Shown piece after piece: positions 33,348-40,634 of a stretch of 45,671 nucleotides of DNA (position 1 is its first letter; every line of letters starts with the position of its first letter). A program made the position numbers and the translations under genes. A model generated the notes under the pieces. The model was not told the origin of the DNA. It saw only the letters and a list, made by a program, of their open reading frames with translations, and searched no databases. Origin of the DNA: Ruminococcus sp. UBA1394 (GTDB taxonomy: Bacteria; Bacillota; Clostridia; Oscillospirales; Ruminococcaceae); the NCBI GenBank assembly GCA_002305725.1, contig DBQM01000012.1, forward strand, positions 19,955 through 65,625. The letters run 5' to 3'.

Positions 33348-33466
33348 GTAGGGGTTGGCGTCCTCGACAGCCCGGGTAAATAATTGTCAGAATATACATG
33401 ATGACAATTAAACCAAAAATGTCCTGTCCGGTCACGGACCGGGACGTCGAGGGCGCCGTCCCCTAC
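33348..33466. mobile_element. 119-bp non-coding element with 21-bp inverted ends
   Basis: The left end GTAGGGGTTGGCGTCCTCGA and the complement of the right end GTAGGGGACGGCGCCCTCGA match at 18 of 21 positions over the full 21-bp arms. Inside lie a hairpin (ATTGTCA/TGACAAT at 33383-33409) and a GTCCGGTCACGGACC palindrome. It separates toxin units H and I, and a half copy cuts toxin unit G at 26030. No coding capacity is present. Confidence 0.72.
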
Positions 33467-33515
33467 TTTTTTATATCTGTATATCAAAATTTGTGAATTT
33501 ATTCTTTTATGCGAC

Positions 33516-33543
33516 TTGACAATTTAAATTTATGTGGTATAAT
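33516..33543 (+). promoter_or_regulatory. Promoter of antisense RNA, unit I
   Basis: TTGACA (33516-33521) and TATAAT (33538-33543) have a 16-base spacer. Confidence 0.83.
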
Positions 33544-33549
33544 GAAAAG

Positions 33550-33640
33550 TGAAAAGGGTGACTGCGATAAGCGGTTTATCCCCGGAAATTGTGGTAAAGA
33601 AATACCGCCAACTTTGACAGGGAGGGCGGTATTTCTTTAT
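33550..33640 (+). ncRNA. Predicted antitoxin (antisense) RNA, unit I
   Basis: The RNA starts GTGAAAAGGGTGACTGCGAT and ends in AATACCGCC (33601-33609) / GGCGGTATT (33625-33633) with TTCTTTATT. Its 5' end joins family-2 (GTGAAAAGGGTGACTGC) and family-3 (GATAAGCGG) sequence and so looks like a hybrid. Confidence 0.74.
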
Positions 33641-33655
33641 TATTTTTTAAAGAAA

Positions 33656-33748
33656 TTATTTCTTGTTATCATGAAAAATCACATAACAAAGAGAGATAGT
33701 GCTGATTATAATACTTGAGAACATAAAAAGTCCTTCGTATGTAACCAT
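33656..33748 (-). CDS. Holin-like type I toxin peptide, unit I
   Basis: The 30-residue peptide starts MVTYEGLFMFSSIIISTIS and ends YVIFHDNKK. The first eight residues equal those of D and E, while the core and tail resemble unit A (SLMYVFFHDKKK). The GGGAGGTGATAG ribosome site is paired with CTCCCTTA upstream. It shows that toxins of families 1 and 2 are related. Confidence 0.85.
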   Translation of the reverse strand: MVTYEGLFMFSSIIISTISLCYVIFHDNKK

Positions 33749-33818
33749 AGCTATCACCTCCCTTATGTAAGGGAGAAACCGCCTTTTACCTTTACGCAAA
33801 CACTCTTTTCACAGTAAT

Positions 33819-33847
33819 ATTTTATCATGTACGTCAGGATTTGTCAA
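33819..33847 (-). promoter_or_regulatory. Toxin promoter, unit I
   Basis: On the minus strand, TTGACA (33847-33842) and TAAAAT (33824-33819) have a 17-base spacer, as in D and E. Confidence 0.78.
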
Positions 33848-33896
33848 TTAATTGTCCTGTCCGGTCACGGACCACAAAAAAATTTCAGAAAACCTG

Positions 33897-33925
33897 TTGA
33901 CAAACAGCTGAAAGCGTGTTATAAT
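33897..33925 (+). promoter_or_regulatory. Promoter of the ylxM-ffh-rpsP operon
   Basis: TTGACA (33897-33902) and TATAAT (33920-33925) have a 17-base spacer. A GTCCGGTCACGGACC palindrome (33858-33872) is just upstream. Confidence 0.85.
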
Positions 33926-33967
33926 GTGTAAAGCTGATTTACTTTACACCCTCGGAGTGATAAAACC

Positions 33968-34315
33968 ATGAAAAATCTTGACTACGCTCTGCTGCTTGAA
34001 ATTTACGGCAGAATGCTTACTGAAAAACAACGGGGCGTTATGGAGCTTTATTACTGGGAGGACTTGTCCCTGGGGGAAATATCCCAGGACGAAGGTATCA
34101 CCAGACAGGCTGTGAGGGACAGCATAAAACGCAGCGAGCAGCTGCTTGAGGACTTTGAAAGCAGGCTTATGCTTGCGGAAAAAATCACAAAGTGCCGCAA
34201 AAACTGCGCTGAAATCTGCGGATATGCGCAGGACTTAAAAAAACAAAACCGGCTTGATGAAAGCTGCATTGATAAAATAAACGAACTTGCCTCCGAAACC
34301 GGAGATTTGTTCTGA
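33968..34315 (+). CDS. ylxM: YlxM/UPF0122 helix-turn-helix protein of the SRP operon
   Basis: The 115-residue protein carries a sigma-region-4-like helix-turn-helix: LTEKQRGVMELYYWEDLSLG and EISQDEGITRQAVRDSIKRS. It is followed by a coiled C-terminal half. YlxM homologues sit upstream of ffh in many Gram-positive bacteria and bind SRP components. ffh starts 13 bases after its stop, with AAAGGAGAG between. Confidence 0.9.
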   Translation: MKNLDYALLLEIYGRMLTEKQRGVMELYYWEDLSLGEISQDEGITRQAVRDSIKRSEQLLEDFESRLMLAEKITKCRKNCAEICGYAQDLKKQNRLDESCIDKINELASETGDLF

Positions 34316-34328
34316 AAGGAGAGTGCTT

Positions 34329-35690
34329 ATGGCGTTTGAGGGACTTTCGGAAAAACTGAATAACGTGTTCAGAAAGCTTAAATCACGCGGAAAGCTGACA
34401 GAATCAGACATTAAGGAAGCTATGCGTGAAGTCAGAATGGCACTTCTCGAAGCAGACGTCAGCTATAAGGTAGTCAAGGACTTCGTTGCAAAGGTTTCAG
34501 AAAAGGCTGTGGGCGCAGAGGTGCTTGAAAGTCTGACTCCGGCGCAGCAGGTAATTAAAATCGTAAGAGATGAGCTTTGCGCTCTTATGGGCGATTCAAA
34601 TGCAAGAATAAATATGCCGTCAAAGGGACCATGTATCATTATGATGTGCGGACTCCAGGGCTCCGGTAAGACCACCCACTCGGCTAAGCTTGCAAAGCAT
34701 TTCAAAAAGGAAGGTCACAGACCGCTGCTTGTTGCCTGTGATATTTACCGTCCGGCAGCTATCAACCAGTTAAAGGTTGTAGGCGAAAAAGCCGGCGTAA
34801 AGGTTTTTGAAATGGGTCAGATAAACCCTGTAGTCATTGCAAAACAGGCTGTTGCCCACGCAAAAGACTACGGTAATGATATAATCATTCTCGATACCGC
34901 CGGACGTCTGCACATTGACGAACAGCTCATGGACGAGCTGAAAAACATCAAGGCAGAGGTTGAGCCAAGCGAGATTATGCTTGTTGTTGACGCTATGACC
35001 GGTCAGGACGCAGTTAATGTTGCAAAGGCGTTTGACGACGCTCTGGGAATAGACAGCGTTCTGATGTCAAAGCTTGATTCAGATACAAGAGGCGGTGCTG
35101 CTCTGTCAGTACTTGCCGTTACAGGTAAGCCGATTAAGTTTGTCGGTACAGGCGAAAAGCTTGACGAGTTTGAACAGTTCCACCCCGAGAGAATGGCTTC
35201 AAGAATTCTCGGCATGGGCGATGTTATGACGCTTATTGAAAAAGCCGAAAACATCATGGATCAGAAAGAGGCAGAGGCAGTAGCCAAGAAATTCCAGGAA
35301 AACAAGTTTGATATGAACGATTTGCTTTCACAGTTAAAGCAGATTCAGAAAATGGGTTCTATCAAGTCAATTATTTCCATGCTGCCGGGCGTCGGCGACA
35401 AGCTTAAAGATGTTGACGTTGACGAAAAGCAGTTTTTGAGAATAGAGGCAATGATAACTTCTATGACCAGGGCTGAAAGAGAAAAACCGTCCATCATCAA
35501 CCCGTCAAGAAAGCGCAGAATTGCCGCCGGAAGCGGTACTGACGTTTCAGATGTAAATAAGCTGCTCAGACAGTTTGAGCAGATGCAGAAAATGATGAAA
35601 CAGCTGGGCGGCGGTAAGGGCATGAAGAACAAGAAGATGATGAAGCGTCTTGCAGGAATGAATTTCGACAAGATGCCGCCTGTGAATTAA
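34329..35690 (+). CDS. ffh: Signal recognition particle GTPase Ffh
   Basis: The 453-residue protein recognises signal peptides at the ribosome and delivers them to FtsY. The N domain begins MAFEGLSEKLNNVFRKLKSR. The G domain has GLQGSGKTT, the DTAGR switch and SKLD. The Met-rich M domain ends FEQMQKMMKQLGGGKGMKNK. The start at 34329 is preferred to the upstream frame because of the AAAGGAGAG site and the canonical N-terminus. It lies in a conserved operon with ylxM and rpsP. Confidence 0.97.
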   Translation: MAFEGLSEKLNNVFRKLKSRGKLTESDIKEAMREVRMALLEADVSYKVVKDFVAKVSEKAVGAEVLESLTPAQQVIKIVRDELCALMGDSNARINMPSKGPCIIMMCGLQGSGKTTHSAKLAKHFKKEGHRPLLVACDIYRPAAINQLKVVGEKAGVKVFEMGQINPVVIAKQAVAHAKDYGNDIIILDTAGRLHIDEQLMDELKNIKAEVEPSEIMLVVDAMTGQDAVNVAKAFDDALGIDSVLMSKLDSDTRGGAALSVLAVTGKPIKFVGTGEKLDEFEQFHPERMASRILGMGDVMTLIEKAENIMDQKEAEAVAKKFQENKFDMNDLLSQLKQIQKMGSIKSIISMLPGVGDKLKDVDVDEKQFLRIEAMITSMTRAEREKPSIINPSRKRRIAAGSGTDVSDVNKLLRQFEQMQKMMKQLGGGKGMKNKKMMKRLAGMNFDKMPPVN

Positions 35691-35743
35691 CTGATTAATG
35701 CTCCGGCATTAACATAAAGAATATACCAGCGGAGGTGAAAGAA

Positions 35744-35986
35744 ATGGCAGTTAAAATCAGACTGAGAAGAATGGGTGCTAAGAAAGCTCCTTTTTACCGT
35801 ATAGTTGTTGCTGATTCAAGATATCCGAGAGACGGAAGATTCATTGAAGAAATCGGCTACTATGATCCTACAAAGGAACCTTCAGCAGTTTCAGTAGACG
35901 CTGAAAAGGCTAAGAAGTGGATTGCAGACGGCGCACAGCCAACTGATACAGTTAAGGTTATCCTTAAAAAGGAAGGCGTTCTTTAA
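35744..35986 (+). CDS. rpsP: 30S ribosomal protein S16
   Basis: The 80-residue protein starts MAVKIRLRRMGAKKAPFYRI and continues VVADSRYPRDGRFIEEIGYYDP, the S16 signature. The ATG at 35744 follows a strong GGAGGTGA site at 35731-35738, so the three extra upstream codons are not used. The gap to khpA holds a long inverted repeat that could attenuate or process the message. Confidence 0.97.
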   Translation: MAVKIRLRRMGAKKAPFYRIVVADSRYPRDGRFIEEIGYYDPTKEPSAVSVDAEKAKKWIADGAQPTDTVKVILKKEGVL

Positions 35987-36149
35987 GAACCAGACCACAT
36001 AGGCATCTGCGCACGTCTTTTCGGCAAATTTTGCCGCTTACTGCGTTAAAAATGCTTGCCATACGCAAGTATGCCTGCACATTTTTGCCTTGTCAGCAAC
36101 AAAATTATGCTCGAAAATCCGCACACATTTCCTATGTGAACAGGTTCTT
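35985..36149. repeat. ~165-bp long imperfect inverted repeat with CATACGC core, copy 1
   Basis: The outer arms TAAGAACC and GGTTCTTA, CCACATAGG and CCTATGTG, GCGCAC and inner arms pair with small bulges through to the centre CATACGCAAGTATG. The same centre and following GCCTGCA occur in the repeat at 38916-39096, though the outer arms differ. A T-poor end makes it an unlikely simple terminator. Confidence 0.82.
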
Positions 36150-36210
36150 ATAGTTACACGCTTGGGGGCAAGAGTTTTTCTCTTGCCTTTAATGTTACGG
36201 AGGTTATTCC

Positions 36211-36444
36211 ATGAAAGATTTATTATATGTAATAGTTGAAGAACTTGTCGAGGACAAGAGCGCTATTAAGATCACAGAGGACGAGCCTAACGAGGAGGGA
36301 GTTATTGTTCTCCATCTCAACGTTGCTCCGGACGATATGGGCAGAGTTATCGGCAAGCAGGGCAGAATCGCCAAGGCGATACGCACTATCATGCGTGCAG
36401 GTGCTTCCAGAAGCAACGTAAAGGTTGCAGTTGAAATAGATTAA
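36211..36444 (+). CDS. khpA: KH-domain RNA-binding protein KhpA
   Basis: The 77-residue protein is a single KH domain with the GKQG loop at residues 48-51 (GRVIGKQGRIAKAIRTI). KhpA with KhpB binds many RNAs in Gram-positive bacteria and affects cell division. Its usual neighbours are rpsP upstream and rimM-trmD downstream; here rimM-trmD have moved to another site. The start has a GGAGG site. Confidence 0.93.
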   Translation: MKDLLYVIVEELVEDKSAIKITEDEPNEEGVIVLHLNVAPDDMGRVIGKQGRIAKAIRTIMRAGASRSNVKVAVEID

Positions 36445-36446
36445 AA

Positions 36447-36478
36447 TTTTGCTGTACGAAAGTACAGCAAATTTTTTT
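36447..36478 (+). terminator. Terminator after khpA
   Basis: GCTGTAC and GTACAGC form a stem with a GAAA tetraloop, extended by TTT/AAA, followed by seven T's. Confidence 0.93.
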
Positions 36479-36495
36479 GCCTTTTTACAAAGCAA

Positions 36496-36518
36496 ACGGG
36501 CGACCGATGGTCGCCCGT
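36496..36518. repeat. REP-like palindrome core
   Basis: ACGGGCGACCGATGGTCGCC followed by CGT is a near-perfect palindrome of the GTAGGGGC-bounded family without the outer ends. Confidence 0.8.
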
Positions 36519-36529
36519 CATATTTTGCC

Positions 36530-36566
36530 TTTTTTTAAAAAATCGGGTGACCACTGGTCACCCAAG
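36530..36566 (-). terminator. Terminator of the flavin reductase gene built from a REP-like palindrome
   Basis: Read on the minus strand, GGGTGACCAGTGGTCACCC is followed by GATTTTTTAAAA. The core is a covarying variant (GTGACC/GGTCAC) of the REP-like palindromes, used here as the terminator stem. Confidence 0.78.
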
Positions 36567-36571
36567 ATTTA

Positions 36572-37072
36572 TTATTTAGTGTAATAACCGACAATTTCCC
36601 CGATAAAAGTCTTATGAAACGGATCCTTTTCATAAAATTTCAGAAGACTTTTATCAAGAAAGTCATCTTCTGCCATATCCTTTTCATAAAGCTTACGGCA
36701 TACCATAACAGCCTTTGCCTGTTCAAATGCAACAGTACCCTCAAGCTCAACCGGAACAAGACCTGTCTCCTTTGCCTTGTCACAGTCTCTGCCTGAATGA
36801 GAACCGCAGAAATTCAGCGCACTTCTGTAATCTTCATCAAAGAATGATGCGGTGAAAAACTCGTTCTTTTCCATAAGCTCAAAGGTTTTTCTTGATGTTC
36901 TTACAACTGTGGTAAACACCGGTTTGTTCCAGAGAATACCCATCTGCCCCCATGAAGCAGTCATTGTATTGTATTCGTTCATATTTCCGCTTGTAAGCAA
37001 AAACCAGTCCTTTCCGATAAGTCTGAAGGGATTGAAGCTTTCGCCGTTAATATCCTTTTTGATAAAATCCAT
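36572..37072 (-). CDS. Flavin reductase-like domain protein
   Basis: The 166-residue protein matches the FMN-binding split-barrel flavin reductase (DIM6/NTAB) type: WFLLTSGNMNEYNTMTASWG and GILWNKPVFTTVVRTSRKT, then a region around CGSHSGRDCDKAKETGL. The physiological acceptor is unknown; related proteins are flavoredoxins. It has an AAAGGA site and stands alone on the minus strand. Confidence 0.85.
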   Translation of the reverse strand: MDFIKKDINGESFNPFRLIGKDWFLLTSGNMNEYNTMTASWGQMGILWNKPVFTTVVRTSRKTFELMEKNEFFTASFFDEDYRSALNFCGSHSGRDCDKAKETGLVPVELEGTVAFEQAKAVMVCRKLYEKDMAEDDFLDKSLLKFYEKDPFHKTFIGEIVGYYTK

Positions 37073-37118
37073 TAATATCAGTCCTTTCGCAGCAATAAAT
37101 CAATATAAAATGCTTATA

Positions 37119-37252
37119 CTATAGTAAACGACAAATTAATTTGGAGTTTACTATTTGCCGATACGCACGTAGCGAACATAGTGAGCGAATGTGCGAGGCA
37201 TTTTAAAATTTTTATTATAGTAAATGTCAAATTATTTTTGACGTTTACTATA
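37119..37252. repeat. Hairpin-flanked element with GTAAAC...GTTTAC ends
   Basis: Two hairpins flank ~60 bases. ATAGTAAACGACAAATTAAT...TTTACTAT lies at 37121-37154 and TATAGTAAATGTCAAA...TTTGACGTTTACTATA at 37216-37252. Both stems share the TAGTAAA/TTTACTA ends, so the element is a pair of related hairpins. It is non-coding and lies between spo0A and the flavin reductase gene. Confidence 0.72.
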
Positions 37253-37300
37253 ATTATATTATCACAAAATCGCTGATATTACAAGCGGTAATTTGTTTTT

Positions 37301-38071
37301 TTACGCTCTCTTTAAGGACGCCGGCTTATACTGTAATCTCAGCTTGTCGGTTATAAGCGCAATAAACTCTGAGTTTGTCGGCTTTCCCTTGCAGGTGTTT
37401 ACGGTGTAACCGAAAAATGAATTGAGGGTGTCGAGATTTCCTCTGTCCCATGCGATTTCGATAGCGTGTCTGATTGCTCTTTCAACTCTTGAAGAGGTTG
37501 TGTCAAATTTCTTTGCAACTGTCGGATAAAGCATTTTTGTAACGCTTTCAAGGAGTGCCTTGTCCTCCAGCGATGCTAAAATCGCCTCTCTCAGATAGTG
37601 ATAGCCTTTGATATGTGCAGGGACGCCGAGCTGATGTATAACCTCTGTAACGACTATCTCCATATTCTGCTTTTCGTCTGCGGAATGTCTGATACCGTTG
37701 CCTCTTAAAAGCGACATGATTCTTTCGCCGAGAGCGTTCATGTCAAATGGTTTCAGCATGAAATATGCCGCACCGCTCTGCATAACCTGTTTTTCAATAA
37801 ACGGGTTGTCGTATGATGATGTAATGATAAATTCCGGACTCTTTCCGCCGAGCGCCTGAACCTTCTTGATGAGTTCTATTGCGTCCATGTGCGGAAGAAT
37901 TGCGTCAACAACCACAACGTCAGGCTTGTCATTCTTTATTGTTTCAAACAATACACTGCCGTCTTTCGGTCTTGTAACAGCATACATTCCCAGCCCTCTG
38001 AGAGTGCTTGCACAGGCAATGCCGTATTCAACGCTGTCATCTCCTATAAGAACCTTGATTTTGTTTATCAT
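37301..38071 (-). CDS. spo0A: Stage 0 sporulation response regulator Spo0A
   Basis: The 256-residue protein has a receiver domain with acidic Asp11/Asp12, phosphoacceptor Asp56 (VVVVDAILP) and Lys107 (FMLKPFD). The C-terminal Spo0A DNA-binding domain runs from about residue 145 (EVIHQLGVPAHIKGYHYLRE) through SSRVERAIRHAIEIAW. All key phosphorelay residues are retained. It has an AGGAGGT site. It lies 1.2 kb from spoIVB in divergent orientation, whereas in spore formers spoIVB is normally directly upstream in the same direction. Confidence 0.96.
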   Translation of the reverse strand: MINKIKVLIGDDSVEYGIACASTLRGLGMYAVTRPKDGSVLFETIKNDKPDVVVVDAILPHMDAIELIKKVQALGGKSPEFIITSSYDNPFIEKQVMQSGAAYFMLKPFDMNALGERIMSLLRGNGIRHSADEKQNMEIVVTEVIHQLGVPAHIKGYHYLREAILASLEDKALLESVTKMLYPTVAKKFDTTSSRVERAIRHAIEIAWDRGNLDTLNSFFGYTVNTCKGKPTNSEFIALITDKLRLQYKPASLKRA

Positions 38072-38091
38072 TTTGCTCTACCTCCTGATTT

Positions 38092-38101
38092 TTTCTACAA
38101 A
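38092..38101 (-). promoter_or_regulatory. 0A-box-like site in the spo0A leader
   Basis: The minus strand reads TTTGTAGAAA, one base from the TTTGTCGAAA 0A box, between the spo0A promoter candidate and its ribosome site. It is compatible with autoregulation but could be a chance match. Confidence 0.35.
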
Positions 38102-38104
38102 TAA

Positions 38105-38133
38105 ATAATATCATATAAATCCGACTGAAGCAA
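38105..38133 (-). promoter_or_regulatory. Candidate promoter of spo0A
   Basis: On the minus strand, TTGCTT (38133-38128) and TATTAT (38110-38105) have a 17-base spacer. The -35 is weak. Confidence 0.5.
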
Positions 38134-38270
38134 TAGCAATAATTAAATGTTTTTAGACTATTATGCCGCTATTTGTAAATTTTTTGTTAAGAAATTATTA
38201 ATAAGCCGCCAAAGCCTGACAAAAGAAAATAAAATACCCTGCCTGTATAAATATTATAACACCAGAGAGG

Positions 38271-38792
38271 TCAATCCCCCAGAATTTTCGGCGCAGGCAT
38301 ATTTTCCTTTTTTTCTTTTTCTTCACGCTTTAAGCGTCTTTTTACCTTTTCGTCATAGGAGAAATACTGCAAAACGGCAGCCGCAATCAGAAGAACAAAG
38401 GGTATAACAGTCGGCAGAATGCGGTTTCTGTACATATCCGAAGCCGGCTGCATGGTGTACATATCGCTCCATCCTCTTTCATCGGCAATGTTCATCATTT
38501 TTATCATAACGGTCATAGCGGCGGCAAAACCGGCAGTTTCCGTCACAACGGCAGAAATGTTCCTTTTAAGCAGGCAAAGTACAACAGCCGCACTCATCAA
38601 GCCCGAGGAAATGACCATAACTGTTCCCATAACAGTAAATTCACTGCCGTATCTGCTGTAAGTGGAGATCCAGCCAATTCCCGACAGCAGATCCATAAAC
38701 AGCGGATAAACCGCAGTTGACGCAATAAGCAGTACTTTTAAGAAAACAAGAATTATTTTTGTAATTTTTTCATTTTTAGTAACCGTGTTCAT
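38271..38792 (-). CDS. Uncharacterised four-helix membrane protein between spo0A and spoIVB
   Basis: The predicted 173-residue protein has about four hydrophobic helices (residues ~15-35, 45-70, 75-100, 125-145) and a strongly charged tail (KVKRRLKREEKEKKENMPAP). The frame extends to a TTG at 38816, but the ATG at 38792 looks more natural; neither has a strong ribosome site. No family was recognised. It lies between two sporulation-type genes, but a role there is unproven. Confidence 0.65.
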   Translation of the reverse strand: MNTVTKNEKITKIILVFLKVLLIASTAVYPLFMDLLSGIGWISTYSRYGSEFTVMGTVMVISSGLMSAAVVLCLLKRNISAVVTETAGFAAAMTVMIKMMNIADERGWSDMYTMQPASDMYRNRILPTVIPFVLLIAAAVLQYFSYDEKVKRRLKREEKEKKENMPAPKILGD

Positions 38793-38915
38793 TTTATTTT
38801 TTATAGTTCTCACCAACTGTATTTAAAATTCGGCATAAAACCGTAAGTTCTGAAATTTTAGCAATTTCACAACATCATAATTACCTTAATAAAACCTTTC
38901 TTTTAAGCCAATAGT

Positions 38916-39096
38916 ATTAAGGAATCACTGATTAAATCACGCCTATCGGCTTGGCACGCATCCTGCTTGCATATTTTCCGTCACATTACACAGAAATTTC
39001 TTGACATACGCCCGTATGCCTGCAAAATTTCTATGCAATTTGACGAAAAATCTGACTGCGCATTCTGCGCACCAGATTTAATCAATGCTTCCTTAA
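38916..39096. repeat. ~180-bp long imperfect inverted repeat with CATACGC core, copy 2
   Basis: The outer arms ATTAAGGAATCACTGATTAA and the matching TTAATCAATGCTTCCTTAAT pair, and further arms continue to the centre CATACGCCCGTATG. The centre and the next bases GCCTGCA match copy 1 at 35985. With the adjacent REP-like unit it fills the gap before spoIVB. Confidence 0.82.
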
Positions 39097-39125
39097 TGAA
39101 GCCGCCGTAGAAATCAATTTTTTTG

Positions 39126-39194
39126 GTAGGGGCGACCATTGGTCGCCCGTGGATTTATGTGATTTTCAATCGGGCGGGCAATGCCCGCCCCTAC
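39126..39194. repeat. REP-like palindrome pair with GGGCAATGCCC core
   Basis: GTAGGGGC and GCCCCTAC bound GACCATTGGTC and a second core GCGGGCAATGCCCGC. The second core is a third covarying variant beside GAGCAATGCTC and GACCAATGGTC. Confidence 0.88.
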
Positions 39195-39276
39195 AGAAGA
39201 AAATCTGAATTGTTTATAAAAATTGTTTTCAATGGCAAATCATTTATACACATTCTTTTAAGAAAGGACTTGAAAT

Positions 39277-40479
39277 ATGAAAAAAATATTCAGACCGGCA
39301 TTTGCCGTTTTAACAATTTTCATTATTAATATCTGCGCAATTGCCGGATATTATTCCGTTAGTCTGCCGGACAGCTATTATGTGTCCAAGGGCAGCAATT
39401 TAACACTTTCAACAAAATTTTCAATTGAGGCGGACAGCAGCGAGGCTGTGGCGTCCTTTGCCGGAGAAACTTCTCCCTCTGTGGAAACCGCAAATCTCAG
39501 GCTTTTCGGAGTTATCCCTGTAAAGGACGTTGAACTGCACACCGTTGAAACTCCCGTACTTGTCCCCGGCGGAAATCCGTTCGGCATAAAGCTGCTCATG
39601 GACGGCGTAATGGTCGTGGGTATGGGTGAAATCAAAACCTCTGACGGAATGGTCTGTCCGGCGCAGGACTGCGGAATTGAGGAGGGGAATGTTATCCTTT
39701 CCCTTGACGGGAAAAAGCTTTCCTCCAACTCTGATATAACCGAAATAGTTTCCGGATCAGAGGGAAAACCCCTTGAAATCGTCTACACCGACGGCGAGGA
39801 GGAAAAAATCTCCTGTTTAACCCCAGCCTATTCCCTTTCAGACTGCTGTTACAAAGCAGGTATATGGGTAAGGGACTCGACTGCCGGAATAGGAACGGTT
39901 ACATTTTACGAGCCTGAAACAGGACGTTTCGGCGGTCTGGGACACCCTGTCTGCGACAGCGACACAGGAGAAATTATTCCCATATCCTCCGGAGAGGCGG
40001 CTGAAGTTGAAATAACAGGGATAACCCGTGGAAAATCCGGACAGCCGGGCGAACTCAAAGGCTGTTTTACTTCCCGCAGGACCTCCGGCATAATCCGTTC
40101 CAATAACAAGTACGGCGTTTTCGGGGAACTGTTTTCGGGTATTCCGGAATCAAAGGCAGTACCAATGGCTCTCAAACAGGAGGTAAAGACCGGAAAAGCC
40201 TATATTTATTCAACTATCGACGAAAACGGTCCGCAGAAATATGAAATTGAGATTGAGAAAATCGACTCCAAAAGCACAGGCACAAAAAACATGACCTTAA
40301 AGGTAACAGATGAACGCCTGCTTGAAAAAACCGGCGGTATCGTCCAGGGAATGAGCGGAAGCCCGATTATTCAGAACGATAAGCTTGTCGGCGCTGTGAC
40401 CCATGTCTTTGTAAGCGACCCTCAGAAAGGTTACGGCATTTTCGCTGAAAATATGTATGAATTCGGTATAACCGGATAA
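39277..40479 (+). CDS. spoIVB: SpoIVB peptidase (S55 family)
   Basis: The 400-residue serine protease has an N-terminal membrane anchor (residues 7-28), a PDZ domain (about 95-180, GIEEGNVILSLDGKKLSS) and the S55 catalytic domain. His223 is in GLGHPVCDSDTG, Asp345 in VTDERLL and Ser360 in GIVQGMSGSP. The spacing of Asp and Ser (15 residues) matches the Bacillus enzyme, so it should be active. SpoIVB normally triggers pro-sigmaK processing in the mother cell. Presence with spo0A suggests a retained or repurposed sporulation signalling route. Confidence 0.93.
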   Translation: MKKIFRPAFAVLTIFIINICAIAGYYSVSLPDSYYVSKGSNLTLSTKFSIEADSSEAVASFAGETSPSVETANLRLFGVIPVKDVELHTVETPVLVPGGNPFGIKLLMDGVMVVGMGEIKTSDGMVCPAQDCGIEEGNVILSLDGKKLSSNSDITEIVSGSEGKPLEIVYTDGEEEKISCLTPAYSLSDCCYKAGIWVRDSTAGIGTVTFYEPETGRFGGLGHPVCDSDTGEIIPISSGEAAEVEITGITRGKSGQPGELKGCFTSRRTSGIIRSNNKYGVFGELFSGIPESKAVPMALKQEVKTGKAYIYSTIDENGPQKYEIEIEKIDSKSTGTKNMTLKVTDERLLEKTGGIVQGMSGSPIIQNDKLVGAVTHVFVSDPQKGYGIFAENMYEFGITG

Positions 40480-40501
40480 TAAAGAACCTCTAACGATAAA
40501 T

Positions 40502-40540
40502 TGGGGCGCTACTTTATACAGTAACGCCCCGCTTTATAAT
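40502..40540. terminator. Possible terminator hairpin between spoIVB and HPr genes
   Basis: GGGGCGCTACT pairs with AGTAACGCCCC around TTATAC with one mismatch. Only short T-tracts follow on either strand, so efficiency is doubtful. It lies between convergent genes. Confidence 0.5.
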
Positions 40541-40634
40541 CAGTTTATTATATTGCCTTGCACATACGCTTGCTTTGTAAGCTCCGTACATATCGGCTGA
40601 TAGCAAACTAAAGAATATTATTAGTTTACTATAA

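Noticed and set aside
33509..33718. 69-residue plus-strand frame over unit I
   Set aside because: It starts in the promoter region and runs through the terminator hairpin of the antisense RNA.
39200..39276. SigmaF/G-type promoter before spoIVB
   Set aside because: CATTTATA-like sequence is present, but spacing to any GYATA-like -35 does not fit.
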